From NCBI GenBank assembly GCA_944389545.1, contig CALXMT010000004.1, forward strand, positions 72,201-119,954: DNA of 47,754 nucleotides, given 5' to 3'. This document shows, in pieces, positions 35,826-43,572 of this stretch. A program made the position numbers and the translations under genes. This DNA comes from an uncultured Kiritimatiellota bacterium. Its GTDB lineage: Bacteria; Verrucomicrobiota; Kiritimatiellia; RFP12; DVOR01. The notes under the pieces are model-generated. The model searched no databases. It was not told the origin of the DNA and saw nothing but the letters and a program-made list of their open reading frames with translations. Position 1 is the first letter of the stretch, and each line of letters begins with the position of its first letter.

Positions 35826-36749
35826 ATGCCCTTGTTGGGGGAAGTCGATATCCTCGAGGATGACCTGGTGAGGGTCGTCCCCGGCGTGCTCGACCTACTC
35901 TTGAAGGACCGGACGACGGGGCGCAACATCCTCTGGGGCACGGAAGACTACGCCGCGCTGGGCCACCACGCACAGGACGAAATCCGCCTGGAGGCCATCA
36001 CCGGCGCGAATGGCCGCGTCATCCGCCCCCGCACCGCCAAGGCCGCACATGTCCAGCGCCGTCGCTCCGTCGAGCGTGCCGAGGTCTTCACCCCCGCCTG
36101 GGTCGTCAACGCGCAGAACGACCTCATCGACGCCGCTTGGTTCGGCGCCCCCACGCCCTTCGTACTCCCCAAAGGCCGGCACTGCGACTGGGAGCCCACC
36201 CAGCGCGCCATCCCCTTCCCCGAGGGCCGCACCTGGCGCGACTACGTCCGCCTGCCCCGCCTGGAAATCACCTGCGGCGAAGCGCCCTATCTCACCACCC
36301 GCTACGACGCCACCACCGGTCTCCCCATCCCCGTCCCCGCCCGCGTCGGCATCCTCGACCGCAAACTCCGCGTCGTCTCCGAGAACACCCTCCGCGACAA
36401 GGATTGGATGAGGTGGGCGAAACACGCCCTCCGCGCCACCTACGGTTACGACTGGCAGGGCGACAACCTCCTCTTGGCCCGCGAGAACCTCCTGGCCACC
36501 CTCATCGAGGCCCGCCGCGAACGCTTCCCCAAGGCCGCCGAACTCCCCCAGCACGATTACCGCGAGCTGGCCGACATCATCTCTTGGAACCTCTGGCAGA
36601 TGGATGGCCTCCACTTCGTTCCGCCCGGCAGCGACCCCAATCCCGACCTCCTCGACAACCGCGAACCCGCCTACTGCCGCATCCTTGATTGGTCCATCCC
36701 CCGCCGCCCCAAACCCGTCTTCGTCCACACCCTCTTCAGGAAAGGATGA
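35826..36749 (+). CDS. Methyltransferase-like subunit of restriction-modification locus
   Basis: The 307-residue protein resembles proteins annotated as restriction endonuclease subunit M. Visible are LLLKDRTTGRNILWGTEDY near residue 25-43, AEVFTPAWVVNAQNDLID (the FTP motif that precedes motif I in N6-adenine methyltransferases), RLEITCGEAPYLTTRYD (motif I position), and YGYDWQGDNLLLARENLLATL. The catalytic NPPY motif is absent here; it is found in the next protein. So this may be a SAM-binding or specificity partner rather than a complete enzyme. The ATG is 12 bases after GGAGG, which lies in the 3' hairpin of the upstream RNA. GC content is as high as in host genes, unlike the next gene, which starts four bases after this stop. 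Confidence 0.8.
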   Translation: MPLLGEVDILEDDLVRVVPGVLDLLLKDRTTGRNILWGTEDYAALGHHAQDEIRLEAITGANGRVIRPRTAKAAHVQRRRSVERAEVFTPAWVVNAQNDLIDAAWFGAPTPFVLPKGRHCDWEPTQRAIPFPEGRTWRDYVRLPRLEITCGEAPYLTTRYDATTGLPIPVPARVGILDRKLRVVSENTLRDKDWMRWAKHALRATYGYDWQGDNLLLARENLLATLIEARRERFPKAAELPQHDYRELADIISWNLWQMDGLHFVPPGSDPNPDLLDNREPAYCRILDWSIPRRPKPVFVHTLFRKG

Positions 36750-36753
36750 ACCC

Positions 36754-39700
36754 ATGTCTGTGTCTGTCATCGAGAATCCCTACGCCTACAAGCTCATCTA
36801 CGTCTTTCGTTCACCGGAGGAGAAACTTAGGGGGCTTCTGAAGATAGGTGACGCGACGTTGCCCTGCACGCTTCCTCGCGAGGAGGCGATTAAAGCCTAT
36901 CCGCCCAACTGCAAAGCCTTGAACGATGCCGCGAACGCACGTATCAGTGGATATATGGGAACCGCCGGAATGGCGTGGCAACTGTTGCACACGGAGTTGG
37001 CCTTTTACGACAACATCAAAGGGGGAAAAGAGGGTTCGTTCCGAGATCTTAAAGTCCACAATATCCTGCGTTGCTCCGGCCATCCCAAGGTCATTTTGGA
37101 AGGCACTAAAGCCCGAGAGTGGTTTCGTATTCCCCTGCCGGTGGCGATTTCTGCCATTCGGACGGCAAAGGCTCGTCGTACCGTTCTTTCCGCCAAAGAG
37201 AGCAACCCGACCTTCATCCCCGTCACGCTTTGGCCCAACCAACGACAAGCGGTCGACTTGGCCAAGGCTCGCTTCGACGCCGGCGCCCCGGCGGTGTTGT
37301 GGAATGCGAAGATGCGTTTTGGCAAGACCATCTCCGCAATGACGCTCATCAAGGAGCAAAAGTACAGTAAGGTCTTGATTTGCACGCATCGCCCCGTGGT
37401 ACGTAAGGGATGGAGGACGGAATACCAAAACGTTTTTGGGGATTCTGATGCCTATGTCTTCTTGGAGGACGAAGCGGCGCTTGAGCGGGAACACCGGAAC
37501 GTCATTTATTTCGCCTCCATCCAAGATCTGCGCGGCTCATCCATCGTAAAAGGAAAGTTCTCCAAAAACGAGACCGTCTTCAATATGGACTGGGATTTGG
37601 TCATCATCGATGAGGCCCATGAAGGCACGCAGACTGAACTGGGTACCGCTGTCATCGATGCGTTGACGCATAAAAAGAAGGCCAAGGTTTTGGCGTTGTC
37701 GGGAACGCCGTACAACATCTTGGGAGACTTCCCGGTTGAAAACACCTACACGTGGGATTACGTGGCCGAGCGGAAAACCAAACAAGCGTGGGACAAAACG
37801 GAGGGGTGCGCAAACCCTTATGCCTCGCTTCCTGAAATGCATCTCCTCACCTATGCCCTTGGCGAAGAGTTTGAGGGTAACGAGGCCTTGGTGACCCTTG
37901 AGAACAGTTTCAGCTTCGGCGAATTTTTCCGTGTGAGAAAAGAGGATGGGCGGTTTGTCCATGAAGGAGATGTAAAGAAGTTTCTCGCGTTGCTGCGAGG
38001 TGCCGACCCAAAAAGCAACTACCCCTTCGCCACCGAGGAATATCGCAAGGCGCTCAAACATACGCTCTGGAAATTGCCGGGTGTGTCGGAATGTGACGCG
38101 TTAGAAGAACTGTTGAAAGACGACCCACTTTTCGGTAATTTCAAGGTCGTCAACGTGGCCGGCGAAGGGGAAGAAGGCAAAAATGCGGATTCGTCGCTGG
38201 AGGCCGTGAACGCGGCCATCGCCACGCATGAATACACCATCACCCTCTCTTGCGGGCGTCTGACCACCGGTGTGACCGTTCCGCAATGGACGGGTGTGCT
38301 CATGCTCTCGGGTGGGGATAAGATTGCGGCCGCCGCCTACCTGCAAACCATCTTCCGCGTGCAGTCTCCCTACACGGACGAGGCGGGACGCGTCAAAGAA
38401 TCGTGCTATGCATTTGACTTCGCGCCTGACCGTCTTCTTACCATTCTGCCCAAAATGTGTATCGGGAAAACGATTGTCACGGGTGGAGATAAGGGGACGG
38501 ATGAACCTTCACGGGCGGAAATTTCACAGGTGCTCAATTTCCTCTCCATCATCGCCGTCAAAGGAAGCGAACTGCATGGATTTCGCGTGGACGATGTTTT
38601 CTACGCTATCAAACGTTCGATAGCGGCCAAGGCCATCCGAGAAGGTTTCGCCGATGACAGTATCTATCGTAAGGAGATGTTGACGAACGCCAACATCAAT
38701 CCCGAAGACTTCGCGGAACTCAAGGGTATTATCGGTACACTCAACCGAAACGAAGTCCCAGGTGCCGTTCCCCTTTCCCAGACGGGCCTCAACAAACAAA
38801 AGCGCACCAAAACCACCACGCGGACTCCACGCATTCCCGATCCCGAACGCGAGAAGCGCGAAAAAGAGCGCCAGGAAAGAGAGAAGAACATCTCCATTCT
38901 ACGCGGCATCAGCATTCGTATCCCGTTGCTGATTTATGGCGCGGAAGGCCCCCATGACGAAGACGTCGGTATCCGCGACTTCATGCGGCGCGTTGACCCC
39001 ACCTCTTGGGAAGAATTCATGCCCAAGGGCGTGAACTGGGAGATATTTGAGAAGTTTATCCCCTACTACGATGACGAGGTCTTTCGTATCGCCGTCAAGG
39101 AAATCCGAGCCCGGGCCAAGGCCGCAGATTCCTACTCCCCGGAAGGGCGCGTCAAAGCCATCGCCACGATTTTCTCAGCTTTCCGCAATCCGGACAAGGA
39201 GACGGTTCTCACCCCATGGCGAACCGTCAACCGTCACCTCACCGAAACGGTCGGCGGCTGGTGCTTCTATGATGAGGACTACAAAGAACCTCTGGATACC
39301 CCACGCTATGTGGCGCATAAAGGCATCACCGAGCGACTGTTCAAGAACCCCAAGGCCAAAATCCTGGAAATCAACTCGAAGTCCGGTCTTTATCCGCTTT
39401 GGGTGGCCTTCTCCTTCTATCAAGAACGGTGCGCGGCCCTACAAGCAAAGGGCGAAACCCTGTCGCGCGAACGCCAACAGTCTATTTGGCGAGAGGTTGT
39501 CCGTGAAAACCTCTTCATCGTCTGCAAGACGAGAATGGCCCGAGCCATTACGTTGCGGACGCTCTTAGGTTATGGCTCTGGCGACATCAATCTGGAAGTC
39601 TACGAGAACCTCATCCTAGCTCTTCGCGACAAAGCGGAAAACGATAACAACATCCTCCGCCTCATCCAAAAGCCCTCCACTTGGGGCTTGAAAGGAGTCT

Positions 39701-40776
39701 CTCCCGTGCATTTTGACGCCATCGTCGGCAACCCGCCTTATCAAGCCCAGTTGGGCGGGGCAAGCCCACTGCCGGTCTATCACCACTTCGTTGAACTGGC
39801 CATCGCGGCCGCGGATTTGGTCTCGCTGATTACGCCATCGCGTTGGTTCAACACCGGGAGCGGCTTGGACGGTTTCCGTGAAGAGCGCCTCAAGGACACC
39901 CACTTCCGCGTCCTCCACGACTTCCGGAATTCCAAAATGCTCTTTGACACCGTGGACATCAAAGGCGGCGTCAACTATTTCCTCTGGGATAGGGATTGGG
40001 ATGGGAAAACCGAGCTTTTCCTCCACGAGAGCGCGACGGAAGTTCGACACTCCTGCCGTTATCTGTTGGAGCCCGGTCTGGACATCTTTGTCCGAGACGA
40101 ACAAGCGTTACCTATCCTGCGAAAAGTCTTGGCAAAGGGCGAGGAACCGTTCAGTTCAATTCTCAGCTCAAGAGATCCTTTTGGCTATGACATCCGTCTG
40201 CCCGGCAGTATGAAAGTGGCAGAACACCAATATGTGCTCAAACGTGATGAAAAGAACTGTATCGCCTTTTATTACAACAAGTGGCGTGAAGAAGGTATAG
40301 GATATGTATCTCGTCAGAGTGTCAATGACCACGCTGAATGGATAGATTCCATCAAGCTTTTTCTGCCGAAGGCGTGGGGAACCGGAGACCCTCGCAATAG
40401 TAGAATCCCCGCATTCATCGTTGAACCTCCGAGCGTCTGCACGGAGACTTACATCACGCTGACCCCGTTCAAGACGCGCGAGGAGGCAGAGCACGCGCTT
40501 GGTTATGTTGAGACCAAGTTCTTCCACTTCCTCGTCGGTATCCGCAAGACCTCCCAGAACGGGGCCAAAGGTGTCTACGGCTACGTTCCCCTGCAGGATT
40601 TTTCGCGGGAGTGGACGGACAAGGCGCTGTATGAGAAGTATGGGCTGACGGCGGAGGAGGTGGCGTTCATCGAGGCGACCATCCCGGACGCGGCGGCCAA
40701 ACAACCGAAGAAGACCGCGAAGGCAGACGCAAAGCCGCGTGGCAAGGGTCGGCGCAAGGCTGACAGTCTAGAATAG
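36754..40776 (+). CDS. GIY-YIG nuclease-helicase-adenine methyltransferase fusion (single-chain restriction-modification enzyme)
   Basis: The 1340-residue protein appears to join four parts. Residues 10-110 look like a GIY-YIG nuclease of the T5orf172/MUG113 kind (KLIYVFRS, GLLKIGDAT, ANARISGYM). Residues 165-560 are a superfamily 2 helicase (Walker A AKMRFGKT near 185, IIDEAHEGTQTE near 285, motif VI AYLQTIFRVQSPY). A methyltransferase part follows with ILEINSKSGLYPL (about 870, motif I position) and AIVGNPPYQ (about 993, catalytic NPPY of N6-adenine enzymes). Residues 1080-1300 should be target recognition. Eco57I-type and LlaGI-type single-chain enzymes are the nearest known layouts, but those use a PD-(D/E)XK nuclease. 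The start has AGGAAAGGA upstream. GC content is clearly lower than in neighbours, which suggests transfer. Confidence 0.8.
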   Translation: MSVSVIENPYAYKLIYVFRSPEEKLRGLLKIGDATLPCTLPREEAIKAYPPNCKALNDAANARISGYMGTAGMAWQLLHTELAFYDNIKGGKEGSFRDLKVHNILRCSGHPKVILEGTKAREWFRIPLPVAISAIRTAKARRTVLSAKESNPTFIPVTLWPNQRQAVDLAKARFDAGAPAVLWNAKMRFGKTISAMTLIKEQKYSKVLICTHRPVVRKGWRTEYQNVFGDSDAYVFLEDEAALEREHRNVIYFASIQDLRGSSIVKGKFSKNETVFNMDWDLVIIDEAHEGTQTELGTAVIDALTHKKKAKVLALSGTPYNILGDFPVENTYTWDYVAERKTKQAWDKTEGCANPYASLPEMHLLTYALGEEFEGNEALVTLENSFSFGEFFRVRKEDGRFVHEGDVKKFLALLRGADPKSNYPFATEEYRKALKHTLWKLPGVSECDALEELLKDDPLFGNFKVVNVAGEGEEGKNADSSLEAVNAAIATHEYTITLSCGRLTTGVTVPQWTGVLMLSGGDKIAAAAYLQTIFRVQSPYTDEAGRVKESCYAFDFAPDRLLTILPKMCIGKTIVTGGDKGTDEPSRAEISQVLNFLSIIAVKGSELHGFRVDDVFYAIKRSIAAKAIREGFADDSIYRKEMLTNANINPEDFAELKGIIGTLNRNEVPGAVPLSQTGLNKQKRTKTTTRTPRIPDPEREKREKERQEREKNISILRGISIRIPLLIYGAEGPHDEDVGIRDFMRRVDPTSWEEFMPKGVNWEIFEKFIPYYDDEVFRIAVKEIRARAKAADSYSPEGRVKAIATIFSAFRNPDKETVLTPWRTVNRHLTETVGGWCFYDEDYKEPLDTPRYVAHKGITERLFKNPKAKILEINSKSGLYPLWVAFSFYQERCAALQAKGETLSRERQQSIWREVVRENLFIVCKTRMARAITLRTLLGYGSGDINLEVYENLILALRDKAENDNNILRLIQKPSTWGLKGVSPVHFDAIVGNPPYQAQLGGASPLPVYHHFVELAIAAADLVSLITPSRWFNTGSGLDGFREERLKDTHFRVLHDFRNSKMLFDTVDIKGGVNYFLWDRDWDGKTELFLHESATEVRHSCRYLLEPGLDIFVRDEQALPILRKVLAKGEEPFSSILSSRDPFGYDIRLPGSMKVAEHQYVLKRDEKNCIAFYYNKWREEGIGYVSRQSVNDHAEWIDSIKLFLPKAWGTGDPRNSRIPAFIVEPPSVCTETYITLTPFKTREEAEHALGYVETKFFHFLVGIRKTSQNGAKGVYGYVPLQDFSREWTDKALYEKYGLTAEEVAFIEATIPDAAAKQPKKTAKADAKPRGKGRRKADSLE

Positions 40777-40823
40777 TCTATCCTGGCGCACCCGGAGGGG
40801 AAGTTTCCACGAAGACACGAAGG

Positions 40824-40891
40824 AACGCAAGGGCCTGGGCACTTCACCGTTCGGCGCGTTGCGCCTCTCTACCGTGCCCATCCCTTGCGTT
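40824..40891. repeat. 68-bp covarying hairpin module, copy 2
   Basis: Outer stem AACGCAAGGG / CCCTTGCGTT, middle stem GGGCAC / GTGCCC, inner hairpin GGCGC-GTT-GCGCC. Confidence 0.82.
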
Positions 40892-41043
40892 TCTATCGCT
40901 TTCTTGAGAAGCTCCAAGCTTCGCCGCTGACCGCGACCGCCGCCCTCCGTTTCGCGCCTACGTGGGGGTGTGGGGCAAAGCCCCACCAACAAAACCAAAC
41001 TTCCAAGCCACCAAGCTTCCAAACTTCTATTAAAAACACGATA

Positions 41044-41105
41044 GCGTGGAAATCCCAAGGGCGGCGTGACCAAAGGGAGCGACGGAGCCCGCAGGGTTTC
41101 CACGC
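41044..41105. repeat. 62-bp hairpin module, copy 2
   Basis: Same length and ends as 12108-12169 (GCGTGGAAA ... TTTCCACGC), three substitutions apart. It lies upstream of the tRNA-Leu promoter. Confidence 0.8.
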
Positions 41106-41192
41106 CAAACCGTCTTCGCGGAAAAACTGCCCCGGATACGACGGGATGAGAGGGGCTTTTTTGGGAAAAAGTAAGAATCTTGCAAAAAAGGC

Positions 41193-41221
41193 TTGCATGG
41201 CGACCGGCGATGTGCTATCTT
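41193..41221 (+). promoter_or_regulatory. Promoter of tRNA-Leu
   Basis: -35 TTGCAT (41193-41198), 17 bases, -10 TATCTT (41216-41221) preceded by TGC. The start would be near 41228, about 11 bases before the mature tRNA. Confidence 0.72.
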
Positions 41222-41238
41222 ATGTGCCGTTCTTTACC

Positions 41239-41322
41239 GCTCGGGTGGTGAAATGGCATACACGCATGCTTGAGGTGCATGTGGAGAGATCCGTGGGGGT
41301 TCGAGTCCCCCCCCGAGCACCA
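41239..41322 (+). tRNA. tRNA-Leu, anticodon GAG
   Basis: Acceptor GCTCGGG pairs with CCCGAGC, followed by discriminator A and an encoded CCA. The anticodon arm is CATGC-TTGAGGT-GCATG with GAG at positions 34-36. A long variable arm (GGA-GAGA-TCC) and a T arm GGGGG-TTCGAGT-CCCCC fit a class II tRNA-Leu of 84 bases. Confidence 0.93.
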
Positions 41323-41331
41323 TCCCAAAGA

Positions 41332-41354
41332 GGCCGCCGCAAGGCGGTCTTTTT
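41332..41354 (+). terminator. Terminator of tRNA-Leu
   Basis: GGCCGCC (41332-41338) pairs with GGCGGTC (41343-41349) across GCAA, followed by TTTTT. Confidence 0.85.
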
Positions 41355-42309
41355 GTTTTCCTGCAGCTCCTTTTCGGTTCTCCACGAAGACACGGGCGCT
41401 CTCCCGGAGCGCCTAGCTGATTGGCTGATTAGCTGATTGGAAAACGCCGCGATAGAACTGCCAGAGTATTTGGAAATCACAAAGGACACAAAGGACACAA
41501 AGGGGATTTTAGCTGATTGGCTGATTGGAGGGTGTGGGGCGCTGCCCCACGCCCCGGCAGGGGAAGGGGCGCTAGCGCGCCCCAGAGAACAGAGCGTGCA
41601 GGCCCAAAGGGCCAAACCTTCCACGGCCACAGAAAACAGAAAACAGAGCGCGCGGCAAGCGCGCGACAAAACAATCGTTGTGCAGAGAAACCAAACTTCC
41701 AAGCATCCAAGCTTCCAAACTTCCAACTGCCCCTGCACTCCCGGCACGTCTGCGACGTGCCATAACACGACGCGGTAGGACATATAGGACCTATAGGACA
41801 TATAGGACGGCGGCTTCGCCGCTCAGCAGAAAGGTTTGTTTGTCGCCCCGCAGGGGCGCTCCTGTATCTCCTGTATCTCCTGAATCTCCTGAATCTCCTG
41901 ACCTGGTCCGTGTGCGCCTCCGGCGCACCAACTCCCCAAAGCGTGGCGTGCGAAGCCCGCCACGCCCCTACAGGCCCTTCGGGCCGGACGTGCGCCTTTA
42001 GTGGAAGTTTGGAAGTTTAGAGGTTTGGAGGCTTGGCCTTTGCGGTTGCCGCCGCTTTGTGCAACGGCTTCGCCTGTCGCCCCGTAGGGGCGCTCTGTTC
42101 TCCGTTCTCCGTGGCCGTGGAAGGTTTGGCGCGTTGCGCCTGCACGCTCTGTTCTCCGGGGCGCGTCAGCGCCCCTTGGTTCTTCGTGTCCTTTGTGATA
42201 GCCGCGCAGCGTCCGGTCTCATCGCCGCCAAGGGCGGCGGCCCGGGCTTCAACCTCCGGGGCTCCTCCAAGCATCCAAGCTTCCAAACATCCAAGCTCCA
42301 AATGCCCCT
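41355..42309. repeat. Composite palindromic repeat spacer, 0.95 kb
   Basis: There is no gene. Modules: GGGCGCTCTCCCGGAGCGCC, GCTGATTGG repeats (41414-41438 and 41512-41530), CACAAAGGACACAAAGG, GTGGGGCGCTGCCCCAC, GGGGCGCTAGCGCGCCCC, core hairpin GGCCCAAAGGGCC, GCGCGCGGCAAGCGCGC, purine tract, GGCACGTC/GACGTGCC, AGGACATAT 9-mers (41778-41808), GGCGGCTTCGCCGC, TCGCCCCGCAGGGGCG, CTCCTGTAT repeats, GGCGTGGCG hairpin, then an inverted stretch with TCGCCCCGTAGGGGCG, core hairpin GGCGCGTTGCGCC (42115-42147) and GGGGCGCGTCAGCGCCCC. 41520-41775 is a near-identical inverted copy of 28883-29139. Confidence 0.85.
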
Positions 42310-42337
42310 TTGCATTTCTGCTCGGGTGTGGTAGACT
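42310..42337 (+). promoter_or_regulatory. Promoter of N-acetylhexosamine kinase operon
   Basis: -35 TTGCAT (42310-42315), 16 bases, -10 TAGACT (42332-42337) with TGTGG before it. A leader of about 34 bases with AAAGGA leads to the ATG. Confidence 0.68.
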
Positions 42338-42377
42338 AAAGGGTGTTGTTGGCAACCAAACAGAAAGGATTTGAGTC

Positions 42378-43505
42378 ATGGCAGAACTTGGCAAGGCCAC
42401 GCAGGCGGAGTTGAAGGCGATTTCCGCCGCGTTCCAGGTTTACGGCGACTTTGTGAGCGGGTGCCCCTATGGCAGCGGGCACATCAATGACACCTATCAG
42501 CTCTCCTATTCGGTGGGCGGCGCGAAGATGCACTATTTGCTTCAGCGCATCAACCATCACGTCTTTACCCAGCCGCAGGCCGTGCAGCAGAACATTCTGC
42601 GCGTGACCCGCCACATTGCCGAGAAGCTGCGCGCCCAGGGCGAGGCGGACATCTCCCGTCGCACCTTGACGCTCATCCTCACCAAGGATGGCGAGCCGGT
42701 CTATCACGACGCCAATGGCAACTGGTGGCGTATGTACGTCTTTGTCGAGGGCGCTTCCACCTACGACCAGATCCAGAGCACGCAGCAGGCGGAACTGGTG
42801 GGCGAGGCCTTCGCCGGCTTCCAGAACATGGTGGCGGACCTCACCGACCCCCGCCTCCATGAGACGATCCCCAACTTCCACAACACCGTGAAGCGCTACG
42901 AGGCGCTCCAGACCGCCATCCAGAAGGACGCCTTCAACCGCGCCAAGGACGTCAAGCCCGAGATCGACTTCGTCGTGGCGCGCGCCGACTCCTTCGGCCG
43001 TCTGCTGGAGCGTTGCGAGAAGGGCGAGATCCCCGAGCGCGTGACGCACAACGACACCAAGCTCAACAACGTGATGCTGGACGACAAGACCGGTCGCGGC
43101 ATCTGCGTGATCGACCTGGACACGGTGATGCCGGGCTTGGCGCTCTATGACTTCGGCGATATGTGCCGCACCTCCACGGCCAACGCGGCCGAGGATGAGC
43201 AGGACCTCTCCAAGGTCTATTCGCGCATGGATATGTTCGAGGCCCTTGCGCGCGGTTACTGCCGCGGCGCCAAGTTCCTCACGCCCGGCGAAAAGGAGGA
43301 GCTCGCCTTCTCCGCCCGCCTCATCACCATGACCATCGGCATCCGCTTCCTGACGGACTACCTCTCCGGCGACACCTACTTCCACATCAAGCGCCCCGGC
43401 CACAACGTTGACCGTTGCCGCACCCAGCTGAAGATGGTGCAGAGCATGGAAGAGCAGTCCGAGCAGATGGAGGCCATCATCAAGAAGGCCCTCGCCGAGG
43501 CCTAA
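42378..43505 (+). CDS. N-acetylhexosamine 1-kinase-like (NahK family), paralogue 1
   Basis: The 375-residue protein has the aminoglycoside-phosphotransferase fold with the NahK-type pattern: YGSGHINDTYQ near residue 31, LLQRINHHVF, WWRMYVFVEG, the catalytic loop THNDTKLNNVM (Asp as base, Asn for Mg) and the DFG-equivalent CVIDLDTVMPGLALYDFGD. NahK phosphorylates GlcNAc or GalNAc at C1 in the galacto-N-biose/lacto-N-biose pathway of bifidobacteria. Here the neighbour nagB supports use of amino sugars such as mucin glycans, but the exact substrate is not proven. It is cytoplasmic with no signal peptide. Full family length (about 360). Confidence 0.82.
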   Translation: MAELGKATQAELKAISAAFQVYGDFVSGCPYGSGHINDTYQLSYSVGGAKMHYLLQRINHHVFTQPQAVQQNILRVTRHIAEKLRAQGEADISRRTLTLILTKDGEPVYHDANGNWWRMYVFVEGASTYDQIQSTQQAELVGEAFAGFQNMVADLTDPRLHETIPNFHNTVKRYEALQTAIQKDAFNRAKDVKPEIDFVVARADSFGRLLERCEKGEIPERVTHNDTKLNNVMLDDKTGRGICVIDLDTVMPGLALYDFGDMCRTSTANAAEDEQDLSKVYSRMDMFEALARGYCRGAKFLTPGEKEELAFSARLITMTIGIRFLTDYLSGDTYFHIKRPGHNVDRCRTQLKMVQSMEEQSEQMEAIIKKALAEA

Positions 43506-43512
43506 GGCAACA

Positions 43513-43549
43513 CCGGCGGCCCGGCGTGTCCCGGGCCGCCGCCCTTTTT
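43513..43549 (+). terminator. Hairpin terminator between kinase genes
   Basis: CGGCGGCCCGG (43514-43524) pairs with CCGGGCCGCCG (43531-43541), 11 bp, followed by CCCTTTTT. It lies inside what is otherwise one operon, so it may reduce expression of the second kinase and nagB relative to the first. Confidence 0.75.
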
Positions 43550-43572
43550 CACGCACCCAGGGAGAAGTCCGT

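Larger units (their letters stand above)
40777..41192. repeat. Repeat spacer before tRNA-Leu
   Basis: There is no gene. It contains CACGAAGACACGAAGG, the 68-bp module copy 2 (40824-40891), GTGGGGCAAAGCCCCACC (about 40971-40988), a purine tract (40998-41030), and the 62-bp hairpin module copy 2 (41044-41105). The next 85 bases up to the tRNA promoter are not recognised, apart from A-rich stretches at 41160-41190 that could act as an UP element. Confidence 0.8.

Noticed and set aside
28883-41775. Composite transposon bounded by the inverted repeats
   Set aside because: The ends are ordinary spacer modules, no transposase is inside or near, and no target duplication can be seen.
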